This document shows positions 61,736-64,000 of a stretch of 64,000 nucleotides of DNA, one piece after another; within the stretch, counting starts at the first letter, position 1, and the number at the start of each line of letters is the position of its first letter. The translations under genes and the position numbers were made by a program. The notes under the pieces are model-generated. The model ran no database searches. It was not told the origin of the DNA and saw only the letters and a program-made list of their open reading frames with translations. The stretch is from Stutzerimonas degradans. Its GTDB lineage: Bacteria > Pseudomonadota > Gammaproteobacteria > Pseudomonadales > Pseudomonadaceae. Where the stretch lies: assembly GCF_024448505.1 (NCBI RefSeq), contig NZ_JAMOHV010000016.1, positions 47,964 through 111,963 on the forward strand, given 5' to 3'.

Positions 61736-64000
61736 TCAGGTGTTATCGACCTTCAGGATGTTATCGGCAAGCAGGCTATCGATCACCGTCGCCTCGTTGG
61801 TGGTGCCGTACAGATCCGCCAGATCCACGCCGGCCAGGGTAATGTCCTGCACCGGCGCACCGCCCGGCGTGACGCTGACCGAGATGACCGTGTCGTTACC
61901 GAAGGCGAACGTCAGGTAATTGTCCAGCGTCGCGCTGTCGGCATCCACCCCGGACAGCAGCTCCGACAGATCGAGCACGTCCGAGGCCGCACCGGTCGGA
62001 TCGATATGGAAGTCGCTGATGGTATCGCTACCATTGTCGCCTGCTCGCCAGACGAACGTGTCGCGACCCGCACCGCCCGTCATGCTGTCGTCACCCAACC
62101 CGCCGATCAGGACGTCGTCACCGCCACCACCGGAGAGGATGTCGTCGCCCAGCCCGCCATCCAGGTAGTTGTCCTGAGCGTCGCCAGTCAGCAGATCGTC
62201 GCCGCTGCCGCCTATCACGCCCTCCATGTCGAGGTAGGTATCACCGGCCGCCAAGCCGCCAATACCTGGTGCGCCACTATCCAGATCGACCGTGATACCG
62301 ACGTCGTCGGCGCTGTAGTCGGCGATATCCATGCCGGAGCCGCCGTCAAGCACGTCCGCTCCTGCCCCACCGATCAGCATGTCGTCGCCGATACCGCCCT
62401 GCAGGACGTCGGCTCCGATCCCGCCGTCGAGAACATCGTCCCCCTCACCGCCAAACAGCGTATCGCTACCGGCACCACCTCCCAGGTAGTTGTTCAGCGT
62501 ATTGCCAGTCAGCACGTCGTCCCCCGCCCCGCCAACCAGGCCTTCGATGCCCGTGTAGCTATCGCCGAGCGCATCCCCCGCCGTGCCCGCCCAGCTGAGC
62601 AGGCTGGCTGCAATCGCCGTGGTCGCGTCGCCGTAGTCGACAATATCGAAGCCAGTATTGCCGCTGATAACGTCGGTCAGGCTGCTGCCGGCGATGACAT
62701 CGTCGCCTGTCGTACCCATCAGGGTGAAGACATCTGACGAGTCGGCCGCCGTGATCTGCACGTCGAGGTTAGACGGCGCGCTCAGGTCGCCATCGCCGTC
62801 CTGCGCCACGACGCCGAAGGACAGGCCCTGATCATCCGGCAGCACTTCGCGGGAATAGGAGAAATCCTGCACCCGGATACCGCCACTGGTCGCACCGATC
62901 ACATCGACACGTACCACCAGATTCTCGAACGAGACACCCGGGTCGATGGTGACCCATCCGTCTGCGGTGAGCGTTATGCTCTGCGTGCTGACGGCCAGCG
63001 GCGTACCGCCGACGGTGCTGCCATAGGCAGCCCAGGAAATCTGTACAGTGCCCTTTCCTTCTAGGCTCGATGAAATATCGGCGAAGAAACGCAAGCTATC
63101 CGCGCCGCCCTGCTGGGTGTAGAGGAAACCGGCGTTGTCCGGAACGGAGCTCGCACTCCCCAAGCCGAACCCATTTCCCGAGATGTTGAGCAGATCGCTA
63201 TTGGAGCCGCTGCCGCTATCGGGGTTGGTAAATGTCGTTGGGGAGGTTCCGCTGAACAGCAGGCCGTCGAACGTCCAACCATTCTCGATGCTGGACGCCA
63301 CGGAAATCGGCTTGCCAGGTTCCAGGCTCGTAAAGTCGATGGCCTCGGTGTAACCCGCCTCCGGCGCGATCAGCTGGAAGCTGTAGGTGCCGTCTGCGCT
63401 CACCGTCAAGGTAAAGACCTGTTGGTTGGTGTCCGTCAGCGCCGTGAGCGTGGTGCTGACGAACGTACCGCCGCTGAAATTCTGCGTGGTCTGATAGGTC
63501 ACGCCGTCCAGCGTCGGCCCGGTGATCTCGAAGCCGCCCAGCCCATCCGCCCCCGGTACTACCGCAAAGGTGCCGTTGACCGTACCGACTTCGTTGGGAA
63601 TCGTCGCGGCGACAAAAGCACCAAGCGACGGCAGATCATCGGCGATACCGATAACCAGATCGCTCGACGTACTGGCCGCACCGTCCGACACGCTGATCGT
63701 GAAGGTATCGGCCTCCGTCACGCCATCCACATCGGTCGTCGGACTGGTCAACTGGTACTGATAGCTGACCACACCCGTCTCGTCGTTGTAGCCGAGGATG
63801 TTCAGCACACCGTACGCGCCGGCAAAACTACTGCCGATCAGATTGGCAATATTCACCGCGGTACCGCCGATCATGACGGTCTGGATGTCGTCCAGGCCAT
63901 CCACATCGCCCAACGTGAAGGTACCCGTGGCAAATTCGCTGTAGCCCGTGGCATCCGAGCCGGACGGCAAGCCGAGCTCGGAGACGTTGGCCCCCACGAC
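61736..64000 (-). CDS. large RTX adhesin (LapA-like), C-terminal part, continues past right edge
   Basis: At least 754 residues, open at the window edge. A T1SS-143-type repeat (about 20-125 of the visible part) is followed by beta-rich domains, then RTX nonapeptides GGxGxD (about 426-647) and a C-terminal type I secretion signal ending DNILKVDNT. The RTX repeats bind calcium and fold outside the cell. It is the likely substrate of LapG, but the N-terminal cleavage site and type I transport genes lie outside the window. Confidence 0.9.
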   Translation of the reverse strand, partial: VVGANVSELGLPSGSDATGYSEFATGTFTLGDVDGLDDIQTVMIGGTAVNIANLIGSSFAGAYGVLNILGYNDETGVVSYQYQLTSPTTDVDGVTEADTFTISVSDGAASTSSDLVIGIADDLPSLGAFVAATIPNEVGTVNGTFAVVPGADGLGGFEITGPTLDGVTYQTTQNFSGGTFVSTTLTALTDTNQQVFTLTVSADGTYSFQLIAPEAGYTEAIDFTSLEPGKPISVASSIENGWTFDGLLFSGTSPTTFTNPDSGSGSNSDLLNISGNGFGLGSASSVPDNAGFLYTQQGGADSLRFFADISSSLEGKGTVQISWAAYGSTVGGTPLAVSTQSITLTADGWVTIDPGVSFENLVVRVDVIGATSGGIRVQDFSYSREVLPDDQGLSFGVVAQDGDGDLSAPSNLDVQITAADSSDVFTLMGTTGDDVIAGSSLTDVISGNTGFDIVDYGDATTAIAASLLSWAGTAGDALGDSYTGIEGLVGGAGDDVLTGNTLNNYLGGGAGSDTLFGGEGDDVLDGGIGADVLQGGIGDDMLIGGAGADVLDGGSGMDIADYSADDVGITVDLDSGAPGIGGLAAGDTYLDMEGVIGGSGDDLLTGDAQDNYLDGGLGDDILSGGGGDDVLIGGLGDDSMTGGAGRDTFVWRAGDNGSDTISDFHIDPTGAASDVLDLSELLSGVDADSATLDNYLTFAFGNDTVISVSVTPGGAPVQDITLAGVDLADLYGTTNEATVIDSLLADNILKVDNT
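62057..62722 (-). repeat. RTX calcium-binding nonapeptide repeats
   Basis: More than ten GGxGxDxxx units, such as GGAGDDVLT, GGEGDDVLD and GGLGDDSMT, form beta-rolls before the secretion signal. Confidence 0.9.

Overview
The window is a stretch of a GC-rich gammaproteobacterial chromosome, most likely Pseudomonadaceae and probably the Pseudomonas stutzeri (Stutzerimonas) group. The evidence is a set of families and gene orders typical of pseudomonads: membrane PQQ glucose dehydrogenase, an OprO/OprP-type porin, PlpD, CyaB with a MASE2 domain, LapG-LapD, and the linked block PHP phosphatase / YciO / TrpS / ScpA / ScpB opposite YciB / YciI / CpxR / CpxP-like / CpxA. Species assignment is inference. 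Genes are densely packed and I see no rRNA, tRNA, CRISPR array, insertion sequence or prophage.

Layout. 0.4-2.6 kb: secreted GH5 glycoside hydrolase with three tandem N-terminal modules of unknown function, followed by an AT-rich non-coding gap. 3-8.4 kb: DUF2945 and DUF488 proteins, a CvfB-like S1 protein, and two periplasmic PQQ sugar dehydrogenases side by side. 8.4-12.3 kb: a 58-residue protein with its own strong promoter and terminator, a degenerate pseudouridine synthase, an SBP-like periplasmic protein and lipoproteins. 12.3-16.6 kb: long Lhr helicase. 17.1-21.1 kb: ergothioneine genes egtB-egtD followed after 2 nt by a subtilase-like protein with an altered catalytic Asp. 21-27.5 kb: DEAD-box RNA helicase, CigR-like protein, LysR regulator, periplasmic cyclophilin, FemAB-like protein. 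27.5-32.7 kb: phosphate-type porin with a possible Pho box, TcdA, DapE, RlmA-like methyltransferase, cold-shock protein. 32.8-36.3 kb: GldG/GldF/GldA-like ABC operon. 36.5-40.9 kb: ScpB, ScpA, TrpS, YciO and PHP phosphatase, all on the minus strand. 41.1-48.6 kb: YciB, YciI, Cpx envelope-stress system, nitroreductase, YkgJ, TrkH, DUF808. 48.9-55 kb: CyaB adenylate cyclase, AraC regulator, EamA exporter, SelW-like protein, PlpD, and a MarR/SlyA regulator with a near-consensus SlyA box. 55.2-64 kb: RecQ, YecA, YbaN, LapG, LapD, a small unknown protein and the C-terminal part of a giant RTX adhesin running off the right edge.

How parts work together. LapD (c-di-GMP receptor), LapG (periplasmic protease) and the RTX adhesin form a biofilm retention module. 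The two PQQ enzymes oxidise aldoses in the periplasm and feed electrons to the respiratory chain. EgtB and EgtD make ergothioneine. CpxR, CpxA and the CpxP-like protein sense envelope stress. The best candidates for something undescribed are the subtilase-like protein coupled to egtBD, the tandem modules on the GH5 enzyme, the strongly expressed 58-residue protein, and the pseudouridine synthase homologue lacking its catalytic aspartate.
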